Source: Phanerochaete sordida
Taxonomy: Eukaryota > Basidiomycota > Agaricomycetes > Polyporales > Phanerochaetaceae
Reading direction: 5' to 3'
NCBI GenBank assembly: GCA_019973155.2
Contig: BPQB01000001.1
Coordinates: forward strand, 310,001 to 374,000
DNA length: 64,000 nt
Part shown: one piece after another, positions 45,112 through 57,200 of the stretch
Layout: every line of letters starts with the position of its first letter
Position numbering within the stretch: position 1 is the stretch's first letter
Made by a program: the position numbers and the translations under genes
Notes under the pieces: generated by a model
The model's input: only the letters and a program-made list of their open reading frames with translations
What the model was told of the DNA's origin: nothing
Database searches by the model: none

Positions 45112-45418
45112 GGCTTCGATCCTCCGGAGAGCACTACATGATTCCTCAGACTACAGGTGCAGAGGCTAACAAGATCTAAACCCACATAATAAAGCCAGAG
45201 GTGACGGTGGTGGACAGGCTGATAGGTGTACGCGCAGCCTTGCGGTATTCGGTTGGTGGGAGAAAGCTTGGCTTTATGTACTGTACTTGGAAGCCACGCT
45301 TGTGCCGCGTGTACACCCGTGATATCGAGCAAATAGACAAGACCAACCCTATTTCAGCAGAGATCTAGGTAAAGAAGGTGCCAGCTCTCCCCAACGGAAG
45401 CATATCCCTACTTGGACC
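45112..45418. other. Spacer between the two lectin-like genes
   Basis: 307 bp containing the promoter of copy 1 and the 3' end of copy 2. No distinct motif recognised. Confidence 0.4.
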
Positions 45419-46360
45419 CTACTTGTCCTCTTCAGAGTCATCGAAGGCAAAGAAGGTCCCTCCTGCCTGATAACAAACCGTGTCTAGCCACGTGTCTAAA
45501 TTCCAGCTCATCCCCGTCGTCGTGACATCGCTCGTGTACAGCGAGAGGCGGCAGTACTTCCCGGCCTCGAACTCGAGCATGTTCAGTGCCGCGAACACGC
45601 GCGGGGGCTTCTCCATGCGCGGCGCGCCCCAGGACACGCGGCCGCGGGTCTTGCTGTCAGGCGTGCCTGACAGGCGCACGTCCTGGATCTGGAACGTGCC
45701 GCTGCGGACGTCCGTGCGCACGCCCGAGTGCGCGAGCCACGATGCGCCTGCGGACCAGAGGTCCGTGTCGCCCCAGGTGTCGACGTGGATAGTGAAGCCC
45801 TCGCGCGTGATGTCGTCTGCCCACACACGCACGCGCGGGTTCTTGTCCGGGCCGCAGTTGACGGCGGTGAGCCAGACGGTGACCTTTGGCTGCACGATGT
45901 AGCGGCGCTCGAAGGTGATGCGGCGGGAGGTGCTCTGCTGGGAGGTGTCGCTGGGGCGGTCCTCCCCGGTGTTGTAGGAGCCGAACTGGAAGTCGCGGTC
46001 GCTGGGGGGAATGCTGAGCCAGGAGCACCCAGAACCAAAGTGCTGGACCTCCGGCCAGACTGTCATGTTGACGAAGGCGCGGTCGTCGGCGACGCTGCAG
46101 AGCTCTGTCCTGAGACGGAGAAGGTCGATATCGAGCTCGTTGAGCCCGAGAAGAACGGCTCGCGGGTAGCAGCTTGGGGACTTGAAGCGCAGCTCGCCGA
46201 TGGTGACGATTTCGGGGTGCCAGGAACGAACCCACTTCGTCCGAAACTCTCCACAGTCCATAGGTGGTATCACCTCGGTAAACTGAGCGGCATGCGCAGA
46301 GGTTCTCTTCTTGATCTCGCTCTCTACCTGCTCATCCGTCGCGCTGTTGATGACATGCAT
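45419..46360 (-). CDS. Triple H-type lectin domain protein, tandem copy 2
   Basis: An intronless minus-strand gene of 313 residues from the ATG at 46360. It is paralogous to the neighbour at 44110-45111 over its whole length (C-Y-P-R-A-V-L-L-G-L-N-E-L-D; S-G-C-S-W-L-S-I-P; S-R-R-I-T-F-E-R-R-Y; R-T-D-V-R-S-G-T-F; G-R-V-S-W-G-A-P). Three lectin-like units in the same order, with a shorter, different N-terminal tail. No secretion signal. The same orientation and the 307-bp spacing indicate a tandem duplication. Sugar specificity is unknown and may differ from copy 1. Confidence 0.78.
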   Translation of the reverse strand: MHVINSATDEQVESEIKKRTSAHAAQFTEVIPPMDCGEFRTKWVRSWHPEIVTIGELRFKSPSCYPRAVLLGLNELDIDLLRLRTELCSVADDRAFVNMTVWPEVQHFGSGCSWLSIPPSDRDFQFGSYNTGEDRPSDTSQQSTSRRITFERRYIVQPKVTVWLTAVNCGPDKNPRVRVWADDITREGFTIHVDTWGDTDLWSAGASWLAHSGVRTDVRSGTFQIQDVRLSGTPDSKTRGRVSWGAPRMEKPPRVFAALNMLEFEAGKYCRLSLYTSDVTTTGMSWNLDTWLDTVCYQAGGTFFAFDDSEEDK

Positions 46361-47204
46361 GATCAAGCTGTGATCTGCAAGCGATCCGGGTCAGCATTGG
46401 TTCAGCACCTGAACGCTGGGACAGATGGGCACGGGACTCACGATATGGACTGAAGGCAAGCCTGGAAAGGTAGAGTTTGCGAGAGCGGGGGACCTTTATG
46501 GTCTCACAGGAATGAAGGTCCTAAGTTCCAAGTCGGGCTCAAGGTTTGATTAGCACGCCATGTGCTTTAGAGAGGCAAGGCTGTTGACAAAACTACGCTA
46601 AGTGGTAATATACGATGATATCACCTACCGTGCGCCCATACGTGCATGTCTTTTTAGGTCCTAAATATCGCGGCGGAGGACTGCCTGCTGGGTGATGTCA
46701 GAGACCGGAGGAACGCCGGGGTTGGTCGCCAGCTGGAGGCCGGGCGCCGGCAGCTTTGTGGCGTGTGATCCGGCCGGCTCCGTTTGTGCCCAATCGTCTT
46801 GCAATGACATGTCTGACGGAACGCCTTGTCGCGAAGCGACCTGCCTACTTTCCCCTATTAATTTGCGATCTTGACACGTTTTGGGTACAACGTGGTGGTT
46901 AATTATTAGTGGGCCGTGCGTAAGCATCACGAGGTGCGTCGTCATATTCCAAGAAAGCTCAGACATTGCTGAATCTCAAGCCAGAGTCGTATGCCTGCTA
47001 TCTTATGGCACAGCACATGCCTGTACATCTGCCTAGGTTATGAACCCTTACATGGCGCTCCATGATCTACCACATCGTACCGGGCCATGCGAGCAGTGTA
47101 CTAGGGTTTGCGGCTAGTGCCGAACGGCAGCGTGCCGCCCAGCAACAACGTGCCGTCCTCGCCAACAGAGTCTACTAAACGCGATCCTAGTCATTCCCCT
47201 CACA
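46361..47204. other. Divergent intergenic region
   Basis: 844 bp between the second lectin-like gene and the RING protein, head to head. No gene; likely both promoters. Confidence 0.5.
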
Positions 47205-49354
47205 ATGGTTCAGGATATTCTACAAGACCTAGCCTCCGGGAAGCTGGAAGACTACGTGGTCACCCATGGGCAAAGCCAGTATAGTGCTGGAGGCCCATCA
47301 GCATGTGGTCTTGCTGCGATGAACTGCGCCAGGATCATCCTTCTCAGAGAGCAAACAGGAATTTTGGGCAACGCTTTACTCCAAGATATGATGGAAGAGT
47401 CAACTTTCAATGTGCGTAACTCATTGTGGCGCGCTACTACCCTTCTCAACGACGCCTTTAATACAGGAAATTCTGAGCATTTGCGAACGCTGGACCAGCG
47501 CCTCGCACCTTGAAGTGGAGGAAATCATGAAGGCACCTGTCTTTCAACGGTCGCTGACATTTCTCACTATGGATTACGACCAAAACCGTTACAGAGGCTT
47601 TGGTCGGTTACTGGAGTTCGTCGTTCAAGCGCTGTGCGCCATTTCCTGCTCACAAGTCGGTCCACAGGCGCCTCAGGGACGAAGCCAGGAAGTATCGACG
47701 ATCGTCTTGTGCCATCATAACTCGACCTCCCGAGATCATCGCTTGCTTTTGCATAAATGGCTCAGACGGCCAGCTTTTCGTCATATTCGACTCTCATCCA
47801 CGACCTGGACTGCATCCCGATGGCGCAGCCTTCGTCTTCAACAAGACCATCACCGCTACTGCGACCTATCTGTCCAGGCTGCTCCGCTATGATCCGTCCC
47901 TCCTCGCACATGGTGACTTGCAGTGGCAGACGCAGCTGCTAGAGAATTTCTCTGGACATCTGTTCGTTGCACAGACACACTTGCCGGACGAGGACACCGG
48001 CGCGACCTGGTTCGAGGCGACCATGGAAGCAAGTCTTGATGCACTCACTCTGCGCGCCGACCAAACACAGCTGAAGGCGGAAAACGATGCACTGAAGGCC
48101 AACGTCGCGCAGCTCCAGGAGCAGCTAACCGTACTCCAGAACCAGCAGCGCGTGCAGAGGGCCTGGCGGGACGCGAGAGTCGCCAGCACAGAGCTCCGTG
48201 CCGACGTGCGCCGGCCTTCGAGGCCAGAAGGCTTCGTCCATACCGTCGTCCAGCCTACGCAACCCAGCACACCACACACGTCCCGGGCGCATGCGTCCTC
48301 AGCAGCACCCTCGTCCTCAGCAGCACCCTCGTCCTCAGCAGCACCCTCGTCCTCAGCAGCACCCTCGTCCTCAGCAGCACCTCTGTCCTCGGCTTCGCCA
48401 TCGACCTCGTCCAATTCCCGTCCGAGCGGCCCGCGAGCGCCCCTGGCCAATGCCCGCTCACCTAGCACTCTGGCAGAGGTCCCTCGCATAGAGCGCCAGA
48501 AGCCAGCAGACAGCCAGGTTGAAGCACCCAGCAAGGGACAGGCTCGCGGACCCTTGCCAGCACTGGCCAGCGACGCTGACGACGGCACCGCGTCCGACCT
48601 TGCATTCGCGCTCGCGCAGCAGCGCCTGTACGACGAGGAGAGCCGGCTCCTGAGGCACGAGCGCGCCGCCCTCTCGCGCTCGCGCTCGCACACCGAGGCG
48701 CTCCTGTGCGCCTTCTGCGCAAAGGAGCACCCGCTCGAGGACGTGGCGCAGGTCGGCGGGTGCGGGCACATGTTCTGCCGGCGCTGCATCCGCGGGTACG
48801 TCAGGACGGAGCTCGCGCAGCTCGCGTTCCCCATCGCGTGCCCGCGCTGTCTGAGCAGCCGGAGCGGCCGGGAGCCTGCTGGTGCGTGCGCGCTCTAGTT
48901 TTCGTGTACGCGCGAGGCTGAGGCTTGGGCGTTCGCAGTGCTGAATGACGACTTTATGCAGCAGATTGGGCTGTCCGAGGACGACTATGCCACGTTTATA
49001 GAGCTGGAGATGGAGATGTTTTCATCCCTCCCACATATTACAAGGAGTATGTGCTCCAATCAGTCCTACGCTGCCATACGAAAACTGACACTTTCTCAGC
49101 TGCTTAGGCTAACATACACCTATACCTTTGCTAGACCTGGTGGGAAAACAAATCCAGTCCATCCGAATGTGCCACCGAACGCTGACTGCAGTCTGGTATT
49201 AGTACGTATCTCGACTCGCAATGCAGGCCATGTCCGTATGCCAGACGCGTATCTCGATTTTCCTGGCGAGATGGCATCGCGTCTGACTAGGTTCGACCCC
49301 TGCGGTGGTCAACTGAGTGAATCATCCACTCCATTTTTTCTTTCTCTTCTCTAG
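47205..49354 (+). CDS. Cysteine-protease-like/RBR-type RING fusion protein
   Basis: Exons 47205-47411, 47467-47615, 47668-48881 and 48939-49354 form one open frame (661 codons). The N-terminal domain has G-G-P-S-A-C-G-L-A-A (Cys34) and, about 125 residues later, V-I-F-D-S-H-P-R-P (Asp160, His162), a Cys plus D-x-H pattern like that of UL36/C76-type deubiquitinases. Next come a heptad coiled coil (about 190-240), a Ser/Ala repeat coded by an 18-bp tandem array, and a RING with C-A-F-C, G-C-G-H-M-F-C-R-R-C-I-R-G-Y-V and C-P-R-C. Downstream, V-Q-Q-I-G-type sequence (D-D-F-M-Q-Q-I-G-L-S-E-D-D-Y) resembles the RING1-to-IBR linker of fungal RBR ligases, but the expected IBR cysteines are absent and the last ~100 codons look degenerate. 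The 3' end is uncertain. Confidence 0.7.
48296..48390 (+). repeat. 18-bp coding minisatellite
   Basis: About five tandem units of 'tcctcagcagcaccctcg', nearly identical, each encoding Ser-Ser-Ala-Ala-Pro-Ser. The near-perfect identity suggests recent expansion and probable length polymorphism. It lies in the flexible linker between the coiled coil and the RING. Confidence 0.9.
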
Positions 49355-49588
49355 TTCTTTTTCTCGGAGGCTCCGAGCCGTGAGTTTCGAGCGACGAAAG
49401 GCATACATATGTGTGACACTGACCGCTGGTGCAGACATTGCGCAGGACAACCGCCGAGTAAAGTTACGCAGAGCCTTGAGCACATATGAGTGACTCCAGC
49501 GGAGACGGTCCAGCTCGCTTAGCTGAATCTTCTAATATCTATATCGATTACGATGGACTGTATTACAGCAATTACGAGTCCCGGAATG

Positions 49589-50944
49589 TCATACAGCTGC
49601 TGGCACATCGCGGCCATACGTAGCTGCCACGAGAAGAGGGAAGACCAAGGTCGCGTCGGCGTAGACCTGCACCAGAGATACAATGAGGTATGCGTCGTAC
49701 GTACGCCACGGACGGACTGACCTTCACAGATTCCGAACCTGCGCGGATCTTGCCCCATGAGACAGCTTCGTCTGGCCGGGCACCCGAATCCGAGCCGTCA
49801 AACTCTTGGCCGGTGTTCTACGAGACGATCAGTTATGAGGGCAAGTCCTCGAGGGAAGGGACTCACGATGTAGACTGAGTAGTCGGCTCCGTTACGCTGC
49901 GATACAAAATGAGAATGGGACCGCATAGAGAGAGGCGAAGGGGCGCACGATGAGCATAGCGTTAGCTATCTGGTGCTTGCAGACACCGCCGCCGAGGATG
50001 ATCATGCCCGCTTTACGGGAACGTCTTGAGAGTTCGTTCAGGTTGCGAATGTCTTGCACGATGTCTACGACGAGTCCAGGGTTCTTGAACGAGTGGAAGT
50101 ACAGCATGTCGCCCAAAGATCCGTCCGTCAAAGCGGGACAGAAGACAGGGATGTCGTTCTACGCAAAGACATCAGTCTCATCGACTGCCTGTAAGAAGGA
50201 AAGAAGATATATTCACTTTGTAGGCCCAGTAATATACAGATTCCTCGTTATTAATCTCCTTTCCTAACCGGCGAATGAAAGAGCTAGGGCACCAGACCTG
50301 TCCGGTTTCTTTTTGTTCCGCGAGCATGGTGTCCAGGATCGGTGTCAGCCAGTCCTCGAACTTGCAGTAGTTGTCGTTGGGCACGATGAGGTTGCCTATG
50401 CGGTTCATGCCTCGTTTGCGGAGGTCTGCGCCGTCCAGGTTGAAGTCTGCCAGATAGGTCTTGCCCAGGCATTTGATGAAGTCCTCTTCGATGCCTCCAG
50501 CGGTAGTCACGAGTGCCCGTACATGCTTGTGCTTCACAAGATGCAAGATGACCTCTCGCAGACCCGACGAGATCAGGTTCGACGTATAGCCTAAGAAGAC
50601 ATCGCACTTGACGTTCTTCCTGACTTCGGGGTCGCGGAACTCTTCGTCCTCGTCGTCAGCGATGGGCTCGTCTGACAGCCTCCAGGTGCGCTATGCAAGT
50701 TAGTTATAGTGCGTGTGCGATGCGAGAGATTTGAGAGACGCACCATTTGGTTGACAACATCTATGGCTTTCCCCAGGCTGTTCGCCTGAAAGCCGATACG
50801 GCTGTAGCTGCCGAGCAGCTTCTGCAGATCCATCGCTTCGTCGAAATTGGGTCCCTCGACCGTGACCGCGAAGTCCGGCATCGGCTCGGAAGGCTTCAGG
50901 ACGGCAGACGACGCGCCCGTAGGGATATTGGACGAGGATGCCAT
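49589..50944 (-). CDS. DYS1: Deoxyhypusine synthase
   Basis: Six minus-strand exons (50944-50744, 50690-50217, 50158-49949, 49896-49867, 49817-49722, 49666-49589) give 362 residues. Landmarks: R-I-G-F-Q-A-N near the N-terminus, [45 protein letters not shown], and E-A-V-S-W-G-K-I with the catalytic lysine. It transfers the butylamine of spermidine to one lysine of eIF5A, the first step of hypusine formation, using NAD. One exon is only 30 nt. It shares a divergent promoter with the Sec7 gene. Confidence 0.96.
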
Positions 50945-51221
50945 GATTTAAGGGCTGACGAGCGAGTGAGGAGATGGGAGGAGTTAAAGACCAGGAAATT
51001 TGCCATGGACGGGGCAATTTCTGCCATCTCGTGGATTAGACGCCATGCGCGGATTACATGGGCGTCTAGAACGCGTTTCGCTACGGACGTCACGTGGCGG
51101 TTGATCGCCGACAGCAGCGAGCGCGGTGAAAGGCACAGCTACTATCCACCTTCGCCGACGACGACCACGACGACGCGGCCCACACCTCCTCTCTGCCTGT
51201 CGGCGTCACATACCCGCCCCG
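50945..51221. promoter_or_regulatory. Divergent promoter of DYS1 and the Sec7 gene
   Basis: 277 bp between the two start codons. Contains 'acgtcacgtgg' at about 51087-51098, which includes a CACGTG-type E-box. No TATA box is clear. Confidence 0.5.
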
Positions 51222-54200
51222 ATGAGCTCTGTCGACGTAGAGCAGGCCGCCTCGATACCATTACCTCTCTCTCCTCCCGCTGGCGGTAGTGCGACATTAC
51301 CTTTGGCCCTGCTAGTCCAGGAACCAGTCGACAAGGAGTCTACAGAAGAACCACATGTGGCACCAGTAGAGCACGCAGAGCCACAAGAGTCGCTGCAAAA
51401 TGGCGACCCTGCTCAAGTAGCTGTCGAGGTTACAGCTGCGGAAGAACTTGGGAAGGCAGACGCGGACCCAGCGTCATCGCAGGTCCCGACGACACCTAGC
51501 GAGCCTGAGCCACGCAACTCTGTGGCAGCTCCTTCGGAATCGCGGGCATCCACCAGTACAATCCCTCCTACTCCTCCTTCGAAGGCTGGGTCACTCCCGG
51601 AGCCGAGGACTCCTCCACCGCGACACGATAGTCTTACACCCGCATCCGCAACACGGTCTGTGCGCCCGTCTGAAGAATACCCTGCAGACAGAAGGTCAAA
51701 TGGACATGCTGGACCCCGCCCACCTCCCTCACGGTCGGCGTCGTCGGCGTCCCATCGCCGGTCACTAACGATATCCAAGGGCAGGACCGTGTCCGCGGTG
51801 CTAATCTCGTCCGCGCTGGAGACCATTGCTGCGTCCCGGGAAGCCAGGCGTTCACAGCCACTCCGCGAGAGCGTTCAGCGTGCCTTAGAGATGGTGAAGC
51901 GGGGCGAGGGTGGAGACCGTCCGCGCGAAATCTTCGAGCCATTACGCCTGGCGTGCGAGACTCGTAACGAGAAGCTCATGATCGCCAGCTTGGACTGCAT
52001 CTCCAAGCTCATCTCATACTCGTTCTTCATCGAGCCCGGTCAGTCCTCCCAGGGACTTCCTTCGCCTCCTCCCTCGCCCGGTCCTGGTGCTCGACCCTCG
52101 ACTTCCTCCGCGAACCACCCTCCCGGCGGCACCCTTGTCGACCTAGTTGTTCACACCATCACTTCTTGCCACAGCGAGTCTACTCCCGAAACTGTTTCCC
52201 TTCAGATTGTGAAAGCCCTCCTAGCTTTGGTGCTCTCCTCGACCATTCTCGTCCACCAGTCCTCGTTGCTCAAAGCCGTCCGAACTGTGTACAATGTCTT
52301 CCTTCTCAGCGTCGACCCAATCAACCAGACTGTCGCTCAGGGTGGCCTAACCCAGATGGTCAATCATGTCTTCGCGCGCTGCAAGCTGGAGCCGACAACA
52401 TTGTCACGGTCGGCGTCGTCGGCTACGCTTGCTTCACGGACGGAGAGCATCAAGCGTCGCTCCCTCGCGCCAAATTCGCCTATGCGGCTCTCCACTCCAC
52501 TCAGCCCTCCAGGCTCGCTTGATAACCATGCCATGCGCGAGTATGCGGAGCCTGCGCCGGCTCATATGAACGAGAACATTGCACGCGCTGAGCCTACGGT
52601 GTCTACTCCTCGCTCAGAGACCGCCGAGCTACCTGTCAACGGACACGCGGAGGAAGTTCCGGAGACTCCGAGCAGGCCTTCTCAGCATTATCAGTGAGTT
52701 CATATTGTCTATGTGTGTGCGTGGTATTTATAGCTATCTAGGGAAACGTCGGAGAGCGCGGCGAGTGAAGTCGTCGATGACGAACATGAGCAGTTCTTTG
52801 CGGAGATGTCCACCAATGATCTCTTCATCAAGGACGCGTTCTTGGTCTTCAGGGCCCTGTGCAAGCTGACAATGAAGCCGCTCAACGCGGAGAGGTACGT
52901 GGTCATGGGTAACAGACTGTGTTATTCTCTAACACACAGTGCCGGAACAGCGAGAGGGACATCAAATCGCATGCGATGCGGTCTAAGCTGCTGTCGCTCC
53001 ACCTTGTTCTGACGATTTTGAACAACCATATGACCCTGATGGTGTCGCCGCACGCTATCATCTACTCAAGCTCGTCAAACGACTCCACGAGTTTCGTTCA
53101 AGCAATAACGCAGTACCTGTGTCTGTGTTTGAGTCGCAACGCAGTGAGCCCGGTGCCTCAGGTGTTCGAGGCCAGTGTCGAGATCTTCTGGCGGGTCATT
53201 TCTGGCATGCGTACCAAACTCAAGGTGCGTTGCATTGACGAATGTATGACACGCCGGTCGTTAACGATCCCCTGGCGACGTCACAGAAAGAGATTGAGGT
53301 CCTGCTGCATGAGATCTTCATTCCGATCTTGGAGATGAAGACGTCGACCCTTAAGCAGAAGGCCGTTATCCTCAATATGCTCCAGCGATTCTGCCAAGAC
53401 CCGCAGGCCCTCGTTGAGATCTACCTTAACTACGATTGCGACAGCGAGGCGGTAGATAACATCTATGAGCAGTACGTAGGCCTCCTCTCAAGGCCATCAT
53501 ATTCTAACATTGCTACCCTCAGCCTCATTAACATCGTTTCTAAGCTGGCGACGGCGCCGATCTCGCAGGTCCCTCCCAAGTCAAATGACCCCATAAGTCC
53601 TGGTCTCCCTCCGACATCCAAGACAAATGGAAACGCTTTGCCCCCCGCCTTGAACACGAACGCGCTGTCGAGCCCGGGTGCGATCGACACTTCATACCTC
53701 GGAACCTCGGAATCACAGCTCCGCCGACAGAGTCTTGAATGTCTTGTCGGGACGCTGAAGTCCCTGGTCGCCTGGGGCACCACAAGTACGACCGACATGG
53801 AGCCGTCCACCGCAACTGAGAAAGAGCAGACGAGATCATCCCCCGGAGAGGAGCGTTCCGACAATGTGACTCCTGACAACTCGATGGACAGGCTCTCTAC
53901 TGCGACCAGCCTGACCGAGTCAAGTAGGATGCCCACCCCCGACCAGATCGCAGACGACCCGACGGTGTTCGAGAGTGCGAAGCAGAAGAAGACGACCCTC
54001 CTCGAGGGCATCAAGAAGTTCAACTTCAAGCCTAAACGAGTTCGTGCACATTGCTGAACCATGTTATAGACCTTCTGACCGTTGTTCCATGCAGGGCATT
54101 CAATTCTTCCTCGAGACTGGCTTCATCCCGAGCTCCGCTCCCCAGGACATCGCGCGGTTCCTGCTCGATACGGATGGTCTCAGCAAGGCTATGATCGGCG

Positions 54201-57200
54201 AGTACCTCGGCGAAGCGTGAGTGCCTGAATAAATTGTAATTATCCTTGCTGACCTTTCACTGCTACAGCGACGAGGCCAATGTGGCAGCGATGCATGCCT
54301 TCGTCGACTTCCTGGACTTCCGTGGGCTCGAATTCGTCGACGCACTCCGCGTGTTCTTGCAGGCATTCCGTCTTCCTGGTGAATCCCAGAAGATCGATCG
54401 TTTCATGCTCAAGTTCGCCGAACGGTACATTGCCGGTAACCCGCAGACCATCTTCGCAAATGCCGGTGCGTCAGAATTGTGTTGTTGGCTCGTTCTATGC
54501 TGATTGCGCCAGCAGATACTGCATACGTGCTGGCATACTCGACGATCATGCTCAACACGGACGCGCACAATCCCCAGGTCAAGAGCCGAATGACGAAGCA
54601 AGACTTCCTCAAGAACAACCGTGGCATCAACGACGGCCGCGATCTTCCCGAGGAGCTACTCACGTCCATTTACGAGGATATCGTCAATAACGAGATTCGT
54701 ATGAAGGACGAGGTTGAAGCTGTTCAGGTGCCCGCTGCGCCTGCTCCAGGCCTCGCGAACGCCTTGGCGAATGTGGGCAGAGATCTTCAAAAGGAGGCGT
54801 ACATGATGCAGTCGAACAACATGGCCAACAAGACTGAGGTCGGTACTTTCTTGCATGCTTGGCTGGCATAATATTTACTCGACTCTATCGCAGGCTTTGT
54901 TCCGCACGCTCATGCGCTCGCAGCGGAAGGGATCTAAGACGGGCGACCAGTATTTCAGCGCATCTCACTTCGTGCACGTGAAGCCCATGTTCGAGGTCGC
55001 ATGGATACCTTTCCTTGCCGGTCTTTCTGGTCCTTTGCAGGGCACTGACGACCTCGAAATTGTCGAGCTCTGCCTGGAAGGCTTCAAGAGCGCTATCCGC
55101 ATCGTGTGCTTCTTCGACCTCGAGCTGGAGCGTAATGCGTTTGTGACGACACTCGCGAAATTCACCTTCCTGAACAACCTAGGCGAGATGAAGGCGAAGA
55201 ACATGGAGGCGATCAAGGCTCTCCTCGACGTCGCCGTTACGGAGGGCAATAACCTCAAGAGCTCGTGGCGGGAGGTCTTGACATGCGTTAGTCAGCTCGA
55301 GCACATGCAGCTGATCACCAGCGGTGTGGATCTGCCGGAGGGCAAGAAGGGGTACGTTCTCACTACTGGCATTGCGCATGAGCTAACAAGTATGCCAGCC
55401 GGCCGCGCAAGCTGCCAACCGAAGAGCTTGCGAACGAGAGTCGTTCGACGCACATTACGGTCGCTGCGGATATGGTGTTCTCTCTGAGTCATTATCTGTC
55501 AGGTGTAAGTCTGGGCCACATCCCTGTGCTTGCGAGTGCTGAAATGGCATCTAGACTGCAATCGTCGACTTCGTCAGGGCGCTCTGTGATGTGTCGTGGG
55601 AGGAGATTCAGTCGTCAGGGATGTCCCAGCACCCGCGACTGTTCAGTCTTCAAAAGCTGGTTGAGATCTCGTACTACAACATGAACCGCATTCGTCTTGA
55701 GTGGTCAAACCTCTGGGACATCCTCGGTGAACATTTTAACCAGGTTCGTAGTGCCTCGCTGTTGTCATTTCCTGGCCTGAGCGCACACTTTTCCAGGTTT
55801 GCTGCCACAACAACCCTCACGTCGCGTTCTTCGCCCTTGATGCATTGCGTCAACTGGCTATGCGGTTCTTGGAGAAGGAGGAGCTGCCCCACTTCAAGTT
55901 CCAGAAAGACTTCCTGCGCCCTTTCGAGTACACGATGGTCCACAACTCCAATCCGGAAGTGCGGGACATGGTGAGTGTGCCTATGAAGCCTCCTGAAACC
56001 CACGACTAATGCTCGCAGGTTCTTCAATGCCTGCAACAAATGATCCAAGCCCGTGTCGCCAACCTGCGCTCTGGTTGGCGCACAATGTTCGGCGTCTTCA
56101 CTTCTGCTGCCAAGGTTCCAACGGGTGAGACACAATCCGTGCATGTCACACAGTCTGTCCTAACGACTTCGGGTAGAACGCATCGTCAGCTCGGCATTCG
56201 AGATCGTCACGCGCTTGAACAAAGAGCATTTCCAGTCCATCGTCCGTCACGGAGCATTCGCCGACCTCACTGTCTGCATCACCGACTTCTGCAAGGTCAC
56301 GAAATACCAGAAGATCAGTCTTCTTGCTATCGCCATGCTTCGCGGTGTCATCCCTGTCATGCTGGCTTGCCCTGACTGCGGTCTTACCCCCGCTGCCATC
56401 GAGAAGGCAGAGCCGACGGACGACCCTATGATCAAATTCTGGTTCCCCACGCTGTTCGGGTTCTACGACGTGATCATGAATGGCGAGGACCTGGAAGTGC
56501 GGAGATTGTAGGTTCCCGTCCTTACGCTTCTTGGTCTATGCTGAACGACCCTCCTTCAGGGCGCTCGACTCTTTGTTCTCGACGCTGAAGACGTATGGCT
56601 CGACATTCCCTGTGGAATTCTGGGACACAGTTTGCCAGGAACTCCTGTTCCCAATCTTCGCCGTTCTGAAATCGAGCCAAGACCTGTCGCGATTCAGCAC
56701 CCAGGAGGATATGAGCGTTTGGCTGTCGTCCACCATGATCCAGGCTCTGCGTAACCTGATCGACTTGTACACGTTCTACTTCGAGACGCTCGAACGCTTC
56801 TTGGACGGCCTTCTCGACTTGCTCTGCGTGTGTATTTGTCAAGGTACGTGTTCCGACATCATGATCAGTGCGCTGAGGTTGACAGCAGTCTAGAAAATGA
56901 TACGCTGGCCCGCATTGGCACGTCGTGCTTGCAGCAGCTCTTGGAGAGCAACGTCAAGAAGCTGAGCGCCGCCCGCTGGGAACGTGTAGCGACAACTTTC
57001 GTCAAGCTTTTCCGCACTACTACGCCGCATCAACTCTTCGATGAGAGTTTGCGGGTGGAGATCGACGGCAGCACCCCAGATCTTCCAGACACAGGCGAGT
57101 CAAGCGTTTTGAATTTTACTACTAAGTGGCTTATCCCTGCCTCAGAGTCGAATGGCCAGACCATTCTTCCTGCCCCTCTGTCCGCTGGTGATCAGCAGAA

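Noticed and set aside
49270..49320. tRNA-like 'ggttcgacccc' segment
   Set aside because: It resembles a B box, but no A box, acceptor stem or cloverleaf could be formed around it.
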